From: Corynebacterium sp. BD556
GTDB taxonomy: Bacteria; Actinomycetota; Actinomycetes; Mycobacteriales; Mycobacteriaceae
Direction of reading: 5' to 3'
DNA length: 64,000 nucleotides
NCBI RefSeq assembly: GCF_038452275.1
Contig: NZ_CP141643.1
Location: 1,922,001 to 1,986,000, forward strand
Shown here: piece after piece, positions 55,948 through 64,000 of the stretch
Layout: every line of letters starts with the position of its first letter
How positions within the stretch are numbered: the first letter of the stretch is position 1
Made by a program: the position numbers and the translations under genes
The notes under the pieces: model-generated
Databases searched by the model: none
The model's input: the letters and a program-made list of their open reading frames with translations, nothing else
Told to the model about the DNA's origin: nothing

Positions 55948-57120
55948 ATGATTTCCCAGACTATCTGGTGGCATGTCTACCCGCTCGGAGCTACTGGTGC
56001 GCCGGTGCGTGACCGGCAGGGCGATGATTCCGGGCACAGGCTGCGCGATCTCGGCCCCTGGCTGGATTACCTCATTGAGCTCGGGTGTAATGGGCTGCTG
56101 CTCGGGCCGATTTTTGAGTCAGTGGGGCACGGCTACGACACGCTCGACCACTACCGCATCGACGCACGCCTCGGCGACGACGCGGATTTCGACTGGCTCA
56201 TCAGCGAGTGCCACAGCCGCGGCATCAACGTCATGCTAGACGGAGTGTTCAACCACGTCGCAGCGAGCCACCCGCTGGTGGATGAGGGTCTGGCTGGCGC
56301 GACGAACTGGGAGGGCCACGAGGACTTGGCTACGTTGCACCACGGCGACGACAGGGTCACAGACCTCGTCGCCGATGTGATGTTGCATTGGTTGCGCCGT
56401 GGTATCGCAGGATGGCGCCTCGATGTGGCGTATTCGGTGCCGGGGCAGTTCTGGGCGGAAGTAATAGGCCGGGTGCGCCAGGAGTTCCCCGAGGCGCTGT
56501 TTTTGGGTGAGGTCATCCACGGCGACTACGCGGGGCTCGCCGAGGCCGGCACGTATGATTCGGTGACGCAGTACGAGCTGTGGAAGGCGATCTGGTCATC
56601 GATCAAGGATGTGAATTTCTTCGAGCTTGACCACGCGATCAGCCGCCACCGCGACATTGCCCAGCGAGTGTTGCCTAACACGTTCATCGGCAACCACGAC
56701 GTTGACCGTATCGCCAGCCTTGTCGGTCAGTCGGGGGAGATCATCGCTCTGGCGATTGTGATGGTTGTTCCGGGCATGCCGAGCATTTACTACGGCGACG
56801 AGCAGGGCTTCGAGGGCACGCGCGGCGAGGGCTTTTCCGCCGATGATGCGGTGCGCCCCGCACTGCCGGCCACTCCGGGGGAGCTGTCGGAGCTGGGCCG
56901 CTGGGTTTTTAAGCAGCACCAGGCGCTTATCGGTCTGCGCCGCCGTCACTCGTGGCTTACGCACGCGGACATCGAGGTTGTGGATAAAACCAACGAGACT
57001 ATCTCCCTGCGCGTTTTCGACGGCGAGCGCGAGTTGCTTGCCGACGCCCACCTGACTCCCGCCCCCGGAGTGCGCATCCACTCGGGCGGGGAGACGCTCT
57101 ACGAGTGGAGTGCGCAATAA
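55948..57120 (+). CDS. GH13 alpha-amylase family enzyme
   Basis: 390 aa, no signal peptide. The four GH13 regions are intact: DGVFNHVA (I), GWRLDVAYS with nucleophile Asp (II), LGEVIHG with the acid Glu (III), and FIGNHDVDR with the Asp (IV). Substrate is unclear; it is short, with the small C-terminal domain of alpha-glucosidase-like relatives. Starts 224 nt after the glutaminase. Confidence 0.85.
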   Translation: MISQTIWWHVYPLGATGAPVRDRQGDDSGHRLRDLGPWLDYLIELGCNGLLLGPIFESVGHGYDTLDHYRIDARLGDDADFDWLISECHSRGINVMLDGVFNHVAASHPLVDEGLAGATNWEGHEDLATLHHGDDRVTDLVADVMLHWLRRGIAGWRLDVAYSVPGQFWAEVIGRVRQEFPEALFLGEVIHGDYAGLAEAGTYDSVTQYELWKAIWSSIKDVNFFELDHAISRHRDIAQRVLPNTFIGNHDVDRIASLVGQSGEIIALAIVMVVPGMPSIYYGDEQGFEGTRGEGFSADDAVRPALPATPGELSELGRWVFKQHQALIGLRRRHSWLTHADIEVVDKTNETISLRVFDGERELLADAHLTPAPGVRIHSGGETLYEWSAQ

Positions 57121-57123
57121 CCG

Positions 57124-57660
57124 TTAGGCCGGGAAGTTCGGCAGCGAGGAGCCACCGTTTTGGGCAATGAGGTCCCGCAGGATCTTGCCCAAGTCGGGCA
57201 GGCGCAGGGTTGCCACCCCGGCCACCGGCACGTCGAAGGTGGCAACGCCCTGCGGGGCCAAGACGATCAATTGGCCCTGGGGCGCGGGTTGGCCCTGGGG
57301 TGCGGGTTGAGCGGGCGCGGGTTGAGCAGGCGCGGGTGCTTGCTGGGATGGGGCGTTACTGTTGGTGCCTTTGAGGCCGCAGCGGGTGGCGGCCTCGTCG
57401 ACGCGAGCGAGGGCGTCGAGGATTTGCGGGCCACGGCGGTCGAACATGGCGATGGCGCGGGCTTGACGCACGCGGGTGTTGTAGTCGGCGTCGTTAGTCC
57501 AGTAGCGCTTCGCCTGTTCGCAACTGATCGGGCCGGAGGGTAGCGCCGCTAGGGCGTCGTCGATCTGGTCGGCGCTGGCGGCAGGGGAGGCGATGAGTCC
57601 GACGGTGAGGGTGCAGCATAGGGCGGAGGTGAGAGCAAAGGTGCGCAACTGAGTCTTCAT
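57124..57660 (-). CDS. Secreted protein with Pro/Gln-rich linker
   Basis: 178 aa. Signal peptide MKTQLRTFALTSALCCTL with cleavage near ASA|DQ. Mature part: helical region with two Cys (ISCEQAKRYW, TRCGLKG), a PAPAQPAPAQPAPQGQ repeat linker, and a C-terminal domain LIVLAPQGVATFDVPVAGV. No family recognised. Leaderless start likely: CATACT (57668-57673, minus strand) is 7 nt before the ATG. Confidence 0.65.
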   Translation of the reverse strand: MKTQLRTFALTSALCCTLTVGLIASPAASADQIDDALAALPSGPISCEQAKRYWTNDADYNTRVRQARAIAMFDRRGPQILDALARVDEAATRCGLKGTNSNAPSQQAPAPAQPAPAQPAPQGQPAPQGQLIVLAPQGVATFDVPVAGVATLRLPDLGKILRDLIAQNGGSSLPNFPA

Positions 57661-57706
57661 ACACACAAGTATGACACGGATGGGGCCAGTGAGGTAGGGG
57701 AGACTC

Positions 57707-59050
57707 TTAGGCGCCCAGGAAGCGTCGCACCAGTGAGCGGTAAGCGCGGGTGGTCAAGTCGACGTCGGCAAGCTCGACGTACTCGTCGTGGCTGTGAAGC
57801 TGATTGAGCACGCTGCCCAGCGTCTGCTCCTTCGAGTGCAAAGCGAAGCCGTAGCCCACCCCGCCCTTGGCGCGGGCGAAGCGCAAATCCGAGCCACCCG
57901 CGGCGATGGTCGGAACGACCGGGGTGCCAGGAAAGAACTCCTGGAAGGTGGCGAGTAGGGCGTCGTAAAGCGGGCCAAAGGTGGGAGAGACTGTCGCATC
58001 CTCGGTGATGAGGTGCTGAATTTCCACCTCCCCGGCAAGCTCGCCTAAGGCCTCGCGCAACATCTCGTCGATTTCGTCTTGCGTGTGCCCCGGCAACGGG
58101 CGAATGTCCAGCTCAAGATACGCAGTCGAAGGAAAGACGTTGATGGCGGCGCCAGCCCTAAGCACCGTCGGCGCAATGGTCAAGTGGCTCATCGCATGGG
58201 AATAGCGGGCAAGCCCGCCCAGGTTTTCATAACCCTCCCCGCCGAGAAGCTGCTTTTCGGTGTCGGGATCGAAGCGGAAGGCTTTGACGTAGCCCTCCCA
58301 CAACTCGTCGGAGCGCACCGGGGGATCGATCGCGGCAACGCGGCGCGCAACTTCTGCGATGCGGGCGACGGCAAGGTCGCGGCCGTAGGGGGTGGAGCCG
58401 TGGCCGGCGTCGCCGTGAACCACGAGCCGGCGCTGCGCGGCACCCTTTTCCCCGACAACCACTATCAGCGCATCTGAGCCATCCTGTACCGGCAGGTGCG
58501 AGCCACCCTCCTCGGACAGGCAGTTTTTCCAGTTGAAGGCTTCGGGGTCGTTCTCGGCGATCCAGCCGGCGCCGAGGCCACCGCGGGCCTCCTCATCGGC
58601 TAGGCCTACAAACGTCAGGGTGCCGCGCGGGGCAGTGGAGCCGCGGGCAACGTCGCGGGTCACAGCCGCCATCGCGGCGGTGATATAGAGCATGTCGGTG
58701 GCGCCGCGGCCGTAGATGCGGCCGTTGATTTCCTCCGCTGCGAAAGGATCCATGCTCCATTTCGGCCTGTCAACGGGCACCACGTCCGTATGCCCCATGA
58801 GCGTCAATGGTTCTGCATCTGGGTCGCAGCCCTCCACGGTAAACGCGATGGAGACTCGGCCCGGGTGGGATTCGAAGCGGCGCACAATCGCGCCGGATCC
58901 GGCGAAGAACTCTTCCAGGGTGTTGGCGTTGCGCACCTCCTGGCCCGAGTTTGGGGTTCCGTCGTTGACGCAGGCGTTGCGGATGAGCTTTTTCAGCAGC
59001 CCGACCGCGTCCTGTGTGAGTTGTTCGTCGTGGTCGTTTGTCTCAGACAT
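57707..59050 (-). CDS. M20-family metallopeptidase/deacylase
   Basis: 447 aa cytoplasmic hydrolase. Zinc-site residues are visible: His in LMGHTDVVPVD, the bridging Asp in YGRGATDML, catalytic Glu in LADEEARGG, further ligands in CLSEEGGSH, and His in the last third (ALHSKEQT). The dimerisation lid domain occupies about 195-315. Substrate (dipeptide, N-acyl amino acid) unknown. Confidence 0.88.
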   Translation of the reverse strand: MSETNDHDEQLTQDAVGLLKKLIRNACVNDGTPNSGQEVRNANTLEEFFAGSGAIVRRFESHPGRVSIAFTVEGCDPDAEPLTLMGHTDVVPVDRPKWSMDPFAAEEINGRIYGRGATDMLYITAAMAAVTRDVARGSTAPRGTLTFVGLADEEARGGLGAGWIAENDPEAFNWKNCLSEEGGSHLPVQDGSDALIVVVGEKGAAQRRLVVHGDAGHGSTPYGRDLAVARIAEVARRVAAIDPPVRSDELWEGYVKAFRFDPDTEKQLLGGEGYENLGGLARYSHAMSHLTIAPTVLRAGAAINVFPSTAYLELDIRPLPGHTQDEIDEMLREALGELAGEVEIQHLITEDATVSPTFGPLYDALLATFQEFFPGTPVVPTIAAGGSDLRFARAKGGVGYGFALHSKEQTLGSVLNQLHSHDEYVELADVDLTTRAYRSLVRRFLGA

Positions 59051-59226
59051 GGGAAAGACCCTACATTTCTTCGCCCCGCAAAGGTCCGCTGCGCTGCATT
59101 TTCGCAGGTGAATGTTGACGGGTTTGTGGTGCTGCGAAAGCGTCGGCCTGAGGTCTGTGTGTCGGCGTCGTTATGGAAAGGTTCGCGCCTTGCCTTCCCG
59201 TACACGGGCTGAGCACCGGTTGATCC

Positions 59227-59255
59227 TGAACACCGTTCAATGGTTGCGTTATAGT
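59227..59255 (+). promoter_or_regulatory. BioQ-like operator and promoter of bioB
   Basis: TGAACACCGTTCA (59227-59239) is a perfect 5-bp inverted repeat around three bases, near the C. glutamicum BioQ site TGAAC-N3-GTTAC. The -10 TATAGT is at 59250-59255, so TGAACA serves as -35 and is inside the operator. Binding would block polymerase. Confidence 0.7.
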
Positions 59256-59285
59256 GATGCCACCACGATTGAACGGAGTTGACTT

Positions 59286-60326
59286 ATGTCTGCACAGATC
59301 CTCGAGGTCGCCCGCGCGAAAGCCCTGGAAAGCGGCGAAGGCCTCAACCAAAACGAGCTACTGGACGTCCTCCAGCTTGGCGACGATCACCTCAACGACC
59401 TTCTCGCCCTCGCCCACCAAGTCCGCATCCGCCACTGCGGGGTAGAGATCAGCTTGGAAGGCATCATTTCGCTCAAGACCGGCGGCTGCCCCGAGGACTG
59501 TCACTTTTGTTCACAGTCTGGCCTTTTCGAATCCCCGGTCCGCGCAGTCACCCTCGACATTGCCGAGCTGGTGGAGGCCGCCAAGCAGTCAGAGAAGATG
59601 GGGGCCAGCGAGTTCTGCATCGTCGCCGCAGTTAAAGGCCCAACCCAAAGCCTGCTCGACCAGGTTGCTGAAGCGATTACCGCCATCCATGCGGAGGTCG
59701 ACATCTCGATTTCCGCCTCCCTGGGCATTCTCACCCGCGAACAGGCCAAGCAACTACGCCAAATGGGCGTAAGCCGCTACAACCACAACCTTGAAACCTC
59801 GCGTTCCTTCTTTCCTAACGTCGTGACCACCCACACTTGGGAGGAGCGCAAGAACACCCTCGACTACGTGCGTGCCGAAGGCATGGAAACCTGCTGCGGC
59901 GGCATCATCGGCCTGGGTGAGACTTTTGAGCAACGCGCCGAGTTTGCTACCCAGCTCGCGGAGGTAGAGCCTCACGAGGTTCCGCTGAACTTCCTCGACC
60001 CTCGCCCGGGAACTCCCTTCGCTCACCGTTCATTGGTCCCTCAGGGCGAGGCGCTGCGTGCCGTCGCAGCTTTCCGTTTGGCTATGCCGAAAGCACAGTT
60101 GCGTTTCGCGGGAGGCACGGAACTTGCGCTTGGCGACGACGGCACCGAAGCCGGTCTCCTCGGCGGAGCCAACGCCATTATCGGGGGCAATTACCTCACT
60201 ACCCTGGGGCGCCCAATCGAGCGCGACCGCGACCTTGTTGATAAGCTCACGCCGGGTCGCAACCTGGGTATTTCTCCGGTTTTGCCAGGTGGTACCGCCA
60301 TCGAGCAGACCATCAAGGCAATGTAG
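59286..60326 (+). CDS. bioB: Biotin synthase BioB
   Basis: 346 aa radical-SAM enzyme that inserts sulfur into dethiobiotin. The [4Fe-4S] motif CPEDCHFC is near residue 71; ligands of the [2Fe-2S] cluster lie in [25 protein letters not shown] and [12 protein letters not shown] 59286 with GGAG upstream. bsaP begins 3 nt after the stop. Confidence 0.97.
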   Translation: MSAQILEVARAKALESGEGLNQNELLDVLQLGDDHLNDLLALAHQVRIRHCGVEISLEGIISLKTGGCPEDCHFCSQSGLFESPVRAVTLDIAELVEAAKQSEKMGASEFCIVAAVKGPTQSLLDQVAEAITAIHAEVDISISASLGILTREQAKQLRQMGVSRYNHNLETSRSFFPNVVTTHTWEERKNTLDYVRAEGMETCCGGIIGLGETFEQRAEFATQLAEVEPHEVPLNFLDPRPGTPFAHRSLVPQGEALRAVAAFRLAMPKAQLRFAGGTELALGDDGTEAGLLGGANAIIGGNYLTTLGRPIERDRDLVDKLTPGRNLGISPVLPGGTAIEQTIKAM

Positions 60327-60328
60327 GC

Positions 60329-60532
60329 GTGAAAGTTCCACACAGCACCGCGCTTGCCGACGCCATCCTCTCCGGCGCAGCCACCTTCGCCGTTTGTCAA
60401 GATCGCCCCAACGACGCTCCCCGAATCTGCCCTCTGTGTGGGCGACGCATGGTGGTCAAGATCAACCCTTTGGGGTGGGAAGCGGCATGCTCACGCCACG
60501 GCCTGTTTCGCTCGCAGTGGCTGGAGCGCTAG
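60329..60532 (+). CDS. bsaP: Biotin synthase auxiliary protein BsaP
   Basis: 67 aa, GTG start. It carries CPLCGRRM and CSRHG, an apparent metal-binding Cys/His set, and the family's GWEAACSRHGLF. BsaP is required for BioB activity in mycobacteria and occurs directly after bioB in relatives; position and sequence agree. Function at the iron-sulfur cluster of BioB is the published view. Confidence 0.8.
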   Translation: MKVPHSTALADAILSGAATFAVCQDRPNDAPRICPLCGRRMVVKINPLGWEAACSRHGLFRSQWLER

Positions 60533-60680
60533 GGCGGCTAGTTTGGCGCGTTTTTCGAGTGTGTTCGCGTCGCCGCACTGCGCAACCCACACGCAGCGGC
60601 GACAAACTATCCTTGTGAAGAAAAGGAAAGCCGCGCGCAACAGGAGAGATCGCCGGTTGTGCGGCAAGGGTCGTGGGCAA

Positions 60681-60881
60681 CTAGCTCAACGGGTCCAAGC
60701 CAGAGGCGCCAACTTCAATCTGCTGGATATGTTCAGGATTGTCTTTGCGTGCTCCAGTGTCCACCGCTGTCTCAGTGGCGGCGATAGTTTCGCTCAAGAC
60801 CCCTGTCATGTGACTCCGGAAATACTCGAAAATGGCAGGTGGGATAACGTAAACTTGAAAAGCCCAGGGTTGCGTAAACAT
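60681..60881 (-). CDS. Possible small protein, unrecognised
   Basis: 66 aa open frame: MFTQPWAFQVYVIPPAIFEY... and a polar C-terminus ending VGASGLDPLS. No Shine-Dalgarno; on the minus strand TATAGT lies at about 60904-60909. The amino-acid mix is plausible but there is no family match I recognise. Confidence 0.25.
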   Translation of the reverse strand: MFTQPWAFQVYVIPPAIFEYFRSHMTGVLSETIAATETAVDTGARKDNPEHIQQIEVGASGLDPLS

Positions 60882-60884
60882 ATT

Positions 60885-60908
60885 CGCAAATCAACATTTG
60901 CGTACTAT
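60885..60908 (+). promoter_or_regulatory. Pilin promoter with palindromic operator
   Basis: CGCAAAT (60885-60891) and ATTTGCG (60896-60902) form an inverted repeat with CAAC between. TACTAT (60903-60908) directly adjoins as a -10 box; it leaves about 170 nt of leader before the pilin. The site lies between the -35 and -10 positions, as for repressors. Confidence 0.5.
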
Positions 60909-61083
60909 AAAAGACCGATGTAAACTGCACTCAGCGTCACAGATAATCCCAAAAGAAGGCTCAGTCTAGGAGCTCACACGTGGGAGACCCTTGGCGAAAC
61001 CACAACGCGGATCCATTCCGAACTACCCCCCGGAACCGCCGAGGCGAATCGGGAAATCCGGTAAGTATTTGAAAGGTGACCTT

Positions 61084-62601
61084 ATGGTCAATTCCATGAA
61101 GAAAACAGCCGCCCTTGCGTTGGCGGCAGGTCTGTCGATCTCCGGAGCGTCGATGCTGGCCTTTGAACAGCCAGTTTTCGCGCAAACGGGCAACTCCACG
61201 ATCGACATGAGTAAGCAAGGAAGCCTCACACTCCACAAACGTGCGAACCCCACCAGGTTGGACGATGCGGCAGGTGTTGAAAACACTGGCGTTACGGGAC
61301 AAGCTCTTAACGGAGTCGAATTCACCCTCTCTAAGGTCAAAAGCGCGAATTTGTCCACGAACGCAGGTCTCCTCGCAGCAAGCAAGCTGACTCCCGCGGA
61401 AATCGAGGCAAGTAACTTGGAGGAAATCGGAGCACGTACTACTGCAGACCAAGGCACAGCGAAGTTCGAGAACCTTGCAGTGGGCGTCTACCTCGTTGAA
61501 GAAACGAAGACCCCCGAGGGCTACACCCCGGCTGCTCCTTTCTTAGTCTTCATCCCGATGACCGCGGGTAACGCCGGGGCCGGCGGGACCACCTGGCAGT
61601 ACGACGTTGTCGCCTACCCGAAGAACTACAACAGCACCAAGCCCACGAAGAAGGTGGAGGACAGCGGGCAGAACGTCGGCCAGAGCGTGACCTACACCAT
61701 TGATACGACCGCGCGTACTTTCGCCGCAAGCCAAAAACGCACGGTCTACCGAATTAAGGATACGCTTGATGCGAGCCTCGATGCCGAAAACGCTACAGTC
61801 GTGGTGGACGGTTACGCGGAGGGCACCGATTACACGGTTCACCGTGATGGGCAGACGATCCAGGTGATCTTCAACGAAACGGGTTTGGGGAAGATCCAAA
61901 ACGGTACAAAGGTCTCTGTCAAGATCACTGCCAAAGTCGTGAAGATGCCCGCAGGAGGTAAGCTGCCGAACCAAGCGATCCACATTCAGAACGACCCGAC
62001 CACTTCCCAGGGCGCTACGCCTGACCCGGGTGGCCCGACTCCGCCCACGGGTCCCGGTGGCCCCCCACCAGAGATTCCGACTGAGGAGGTAAACACTTAC
62101 TTCTCGGGTATCCAATTCACTAAGGTAGGCGAGGATAGGAAAGGATTAGAGGGCGCTGAGTTCCAGGTGTACGGAACTAATGCGGACACCTGCTCGGCTA
62201 ACATCCAGAACGAGACCGACGCTCTTCAAAGTGTCGGAGGCCAAAGAACCTTTATATCCGGCGACAATGGGCTGGTAACCATCTCTGGTCTGCACGTCAA
62301 TGACTACACGGACTCGGCCGTTAAGGTTAACAAGTGGAAGAACTACTGCTTGGTGGAAACGAAATCCCCCACTGGGTTTGAGCTATTGTCCACCCCGATC
62401 CTGTTCAACCTCACAAAGGACAATGCGGGTAAGACGCTTCCGATCACCGTTGGCGATAACACAGGTGAGGTCGTGAACATTAAGGACACGACTCCCCGTC
62501 TGCCACAGACGGGTGGCGCTGGTGTCTTCCTGCTGATCGCGCTCGGTATCGTGATTGCCGGTGGCGGCATTTACGCCGCTCGTCGCAACTCCGCAGCATA
62601 A
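61084..62601 (+). CDS. Major pilin (SpaA/SpaD/SpaH type), LPQTG-anchored
   Basis: 505 aa. Signal peptide ends VFA|QT at about residue 33. Pilin motif WQYDVVAYPKN provides Lys180 for isopeptide polymerisation. Two E-box-like segments, YLVEETKTPEGY (136-147) and YCLVETKSPTGF (C-terminal domain), supply Glu for intramolecular bonds. A Pro/Gly-rich hinge separates the last domain. Cell-wall sorting signal: LPQTG at 473-477, hydrophobic segment, RRNSAA tail. ATG 61084 has AAAGG upstream; an open frame 31 codons longer lacks signal-peptide sense. Confidence 0.9.
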   Translation: MVNSMKKTAALALAAGLSISGASMLAFEQPVFAQTGNSTIDMSKQGSLTLHKRANPTRLDDAAGVENTGVTGQALNGVEFTLSKVKSANLSTNAGLLAASKLTPAEIEASNLEEIGARTTADQGTAKFENLAVGVYLVEETKTPEGYTPAAPFLVFIPMTAGNAGAGGTTWQYDVVAYPKNYNSTKPTKKVEDSGQNVGQSVTYTIDTTARTFAASQKRTVYRIKDTLDASLDAENATVVVDGYAEGTDYTVHRDGQTIQVIFNETGLGKIQNGTKVSVKITAKVVKMPAGGKLPNQAIHIQNDPTTSQGATPDPGGPTPPTGPGGPPPEIPTEEVNTYFSGIQFTKVGEDRKGLEGAEFQVYGTNADTCSANIQNETDALQSVGGQRTFISGDNGLVTISGLHVNDYTDSAVKVNKWKNYCLVETKSPTGFELLSTPILFNLTKDNAGKTLPITVGDNTGEVVNIKDTTPRLPQTGGAGVFLLIALGIVIAGGGIYAARRNSAA

Positions 62602-62622
62602 GATCTACCGATCCCGGCAAAT

Positions 62623-62651
62623 GAGGGCGTCGCCAACCTGGTGACGCCCTC
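62623..62651 (+). terminator. Hairpin between pilin and sortase
   Basis: GAGGGCGTCGCC (62623-62634) pairs with GGTGACGCCCTC (62640-62651), one mismatch, 5-nt loop. Only a short T stretch follows, so it is likely to reduce expression of the sortase relative to the pilin. Confidence 0.6.
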
Positions 62652-62705
62652 GTTCCCGTACCAACGGGCCCCATACAAATCTCCCAACGCGAGGAATTGA
62701 CTCCA

Positions 62706-63647
62706 GTGAACGTAAACCCTCCCGCAGCCCCGAGCACCCTGGGCACTGAGCCGCACGGTGGTGGCGAAGGCGACCGGCCGCGTAACCTGAGGCGTGGTGT
62801 CTTTTTGCCAGCCCTTCTGGTACTTCTCGGTGTCGCGGTGATGCTTTACCCAGTCATTTCCACGCAATGGAACAATAGGTCTCAGGAGCGCGTGGCTGAG
62901 CGATACGAGTCGATGATTGTTGAGCAGCATGACGATCCGAGCTGGCTGCTCGACAAGGTAGCGGCCGCACGCAACTACAACGAGACAGCCAGCAAGGGTC
63001 CTATCCTAGATCCGTGGTTGATGCGTATCTCGGATGACAATGTTGATTACCAGGCTTACTTAGCTCAGTTGTCGGAGTTGCCGGCAATGTCGCAGGTGGT
63101 CATTCCGTCAGTTGATATACGCCTGCCTGTATACCACGGCACCTCCGACGAGGTGCTTAACAAAGGTCTCGGCCACCTGTATGGGTCTTCCCTGCCCGTA
63201 GGTGGATCAAGCACCCACTCAGTCATTACTGGTCACACAGGTCTGCCACATGCTTCGCTTTTTGACAATCTGATCGACGTCGGTGTTGGAGATTCCATCT
63301 ATGTCTCCACATTCGGTGAAAAGATGAAGTATAGGGTTTATGACACCGAGGTTGTCCTTCCTGATCAGACAGATTCTTTGTCAAATAAACCTGGCGAAGA
63401 CCTTTTGACGTTGATAACCTGTACGCCCTACGGGATTAATACTCACCGGCTGCTCATTCACGCCGAACGTGTCGCCCTAGATCCAGACGAGATTGATGTT
63501 TTCAACGAAAAAACCTCGTTCATGCAGTGGTGGATGTGGATCGTGATCATTCTGGCTATCGCCATGCTCGCAGGAATTGCGTGGTGGGCTCGTACTCAAA
63601 TGCAGGGCACTACCCGCCGCGCGAGGCCAAAGCACTTGGCTGTGTGA
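62706..63647 (+). CDS. Class C (pilus) sortase
   Basis: 313 aa. N-terminal membrane segment (GVFLPALLVLLGVAVMLYPV) and C-terminal one (WWMWIVIILAIAMLAGIAWW). The lid motif ILDPWLMR is characteristic of pilus sortases. The catalytic set is His in ITGHTGLPHA, Cys in LITCTPYGINTHR and Arg in NTHRLL. GTG 62706 has AGGA 10 nt upstream; TTG 62697 is less likely. Polymerises the LPQTG pilin encoded upstream. Confidence 0.93.
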   Translation: MNVNPPAAPSTLGTEPHGGGEGDRPRNLRRGVFLPALLVLLGVAVMLYPVISTQWNNRSQERVAERYESMIVEQHDDPSWLLDKVAAARNYNETASKGPILDPWLMRISDDNVDYQAYLAQLSELPAMSQVVIPSVDIRLPVYHGTSDEVLNKGLGHLYGSSLPVGGSSTHSVITGHTGLPHASLFDNLIDVGVGDSIYVSTFGEKMKYRVYDTEVVLPDQTDSLSNKPGEDLLTLITCTPYGINTHRLLIHAERVALDPDEIDVFNEKTSFMQWWMWIVIILAIAMLAGIAWWARTQMQGTTRRARPKHLAV

Positions 63648-63902
63648 ATTTCTCTGAATCTCGGCTTCTCACACATTTTCCCCTTTTAACCATGCTCCGG
63701 GTGTTTGAAGCCGGGGAAGGGCAGCGCTGATACGCTGCTTGTTAAGACTTTGCTTTGCATCAAAGACTCCGGTACGCTCCGGTAAACAAATCACCATGTT
63801 CCGCTTCGGCGAATTGTGTTCGTCCACCAACACCGGGCTTGTTCGTGAGCGTGCGCTACGAGGCGGGCATGCACAACTGTTTCATCTATCCAGGAGGTCG
63901 AT

Positions 63903-64000
63903 GTGTGGAGTCGCCCCGTTGCAGGAATAGTTTCTTTCTCGGTGATGCTTTTCGCCTTGACTCCGGTTCATGGCGACGCATCGGCCGTGGAGACAACTTC
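63903..64000 (+). CDS. N-terminus of an exported protein, probably a minor pilin or adhesin
   Basis: Partial at the right edge. AGGAGG (63892-63897) is 5 nt before GTG 63903. The product opens MWSRPVAGIVSFSVMLFAL and has a probable signal-peptidase site near GDASA. Its position after a class C sortase suggests a minor pilin or tip adhesin (SpaB or SpaC-like), but no conserved domain is visible yet. Confidence 0.6.
   Translation, partial: MWSRPVAGIVSFSVMLFALTPVHGDASAVETT

Larger units (their letters stand above)
60533..61083. other. Upstream region of the pilus locus
   Basis: 551 nt. It contains a doubtful reversed frame (60681-60881), an inverted repeat next to a -10 box (60885-60908) and a long leader before the pilin gene. 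The G+C content falls sharply at 60840-60940. Confidence 0.6.

Overview
The window is a chromosomal segment of a high-GC actinobacterium, almost certainly a Corynebacterium. The evidence is the gene order around the origin (trxB-trxA-cwlM-parB-parA-rsmG-yidC-yidD-rnpA-rpmH | dnaA-dnaN-recF-dciA-gyrB-gyrA), a crgA-pknB-pknA-pbpA-rodA-pstP-fhaB-fhaA cell-wall cluster, a bioB-bsaP pair behind a BioQ-like operator, and an LPxTG pilus locus with its own sortase. I cannot name the species.

Layout. 1-9.5 kb: end of a sigma-factor gene, the thioredoxin pair, a CwlM-type pseudo-amidase, then a leftward block (GNAT-like, parB, parA, rsmG, yidC, yidD, rnpA, rpmH). 9.1-11.7 kb: origin region, with DnaA boxes on both sides of dnaA. 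11.8-23.3 kb: dnaN, recF, dciA, gyrB, gyrA, two tRNA genes, and between gyrB and gyrA an accessory patch (hydrolase, DUF6918, two small secreted proteins, a Doc-like toxin/antitoxin pair). 23.4-24.8 kb: an intact IS1249-like element with 8-bp target duplications. 24.9-27.7 kb: doxX, a decayed YhgE/Pip-type exporter gene and a small membrane protein. 27.9-32.7 kb: metF, metE, ppiA, rhomboid. 32.6-32.9 kb: a second cluster of DnaA boxes. 33.0-42.7 kb: the cell-division and cell-wall kinase cluster plus tRNA-Leu. 42.8-51.5 kb: accessory genes (DUF1275, a two-component/ABC operon, SPFH protein, PadR regulator, truncated S66 peptidase, MFS exporter, DUF4177). 52.3-60.5 kb: a GT-C-like membrane protein, a glutaminase-STAS-AHSA1 fusion, a GH13 enzyme, a secreted protein, an M20 peptidase, and bioB-bsaP. 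60.6-64.0 kb: a pilus locus (major pilin, class C sortase, start of a further exported protein), running off the end.

How it fits together. The left third handles chromosome initiation (DnaA, DnaN, RecF, DciA, gyrase) and segregation (ParAB). The Ser/Thr kinases PknA and PknB, phosphatase PstP, FHA readers FhaA and FhaB, and the RodA/PbpA synthase pair form one leftward, translationally coupled unit controlling growth and peptidoglycan. CwlM, a known target of this circuit in mycobacteria, lies near parAB and has lost its zinc ligands. Accessory genes sit in the gaps between these conserved blocks. The signals I rate highest are the three-domain glutaminase, the remote DnaA-box cluster, the Doc-like pair with a degraded Fic motif and tandem operator, the long inverted repeat after metE, the palindrome at the pilus promoter, and three genes whose start codons lie exactly 7 nt after a -10-like hexamer.
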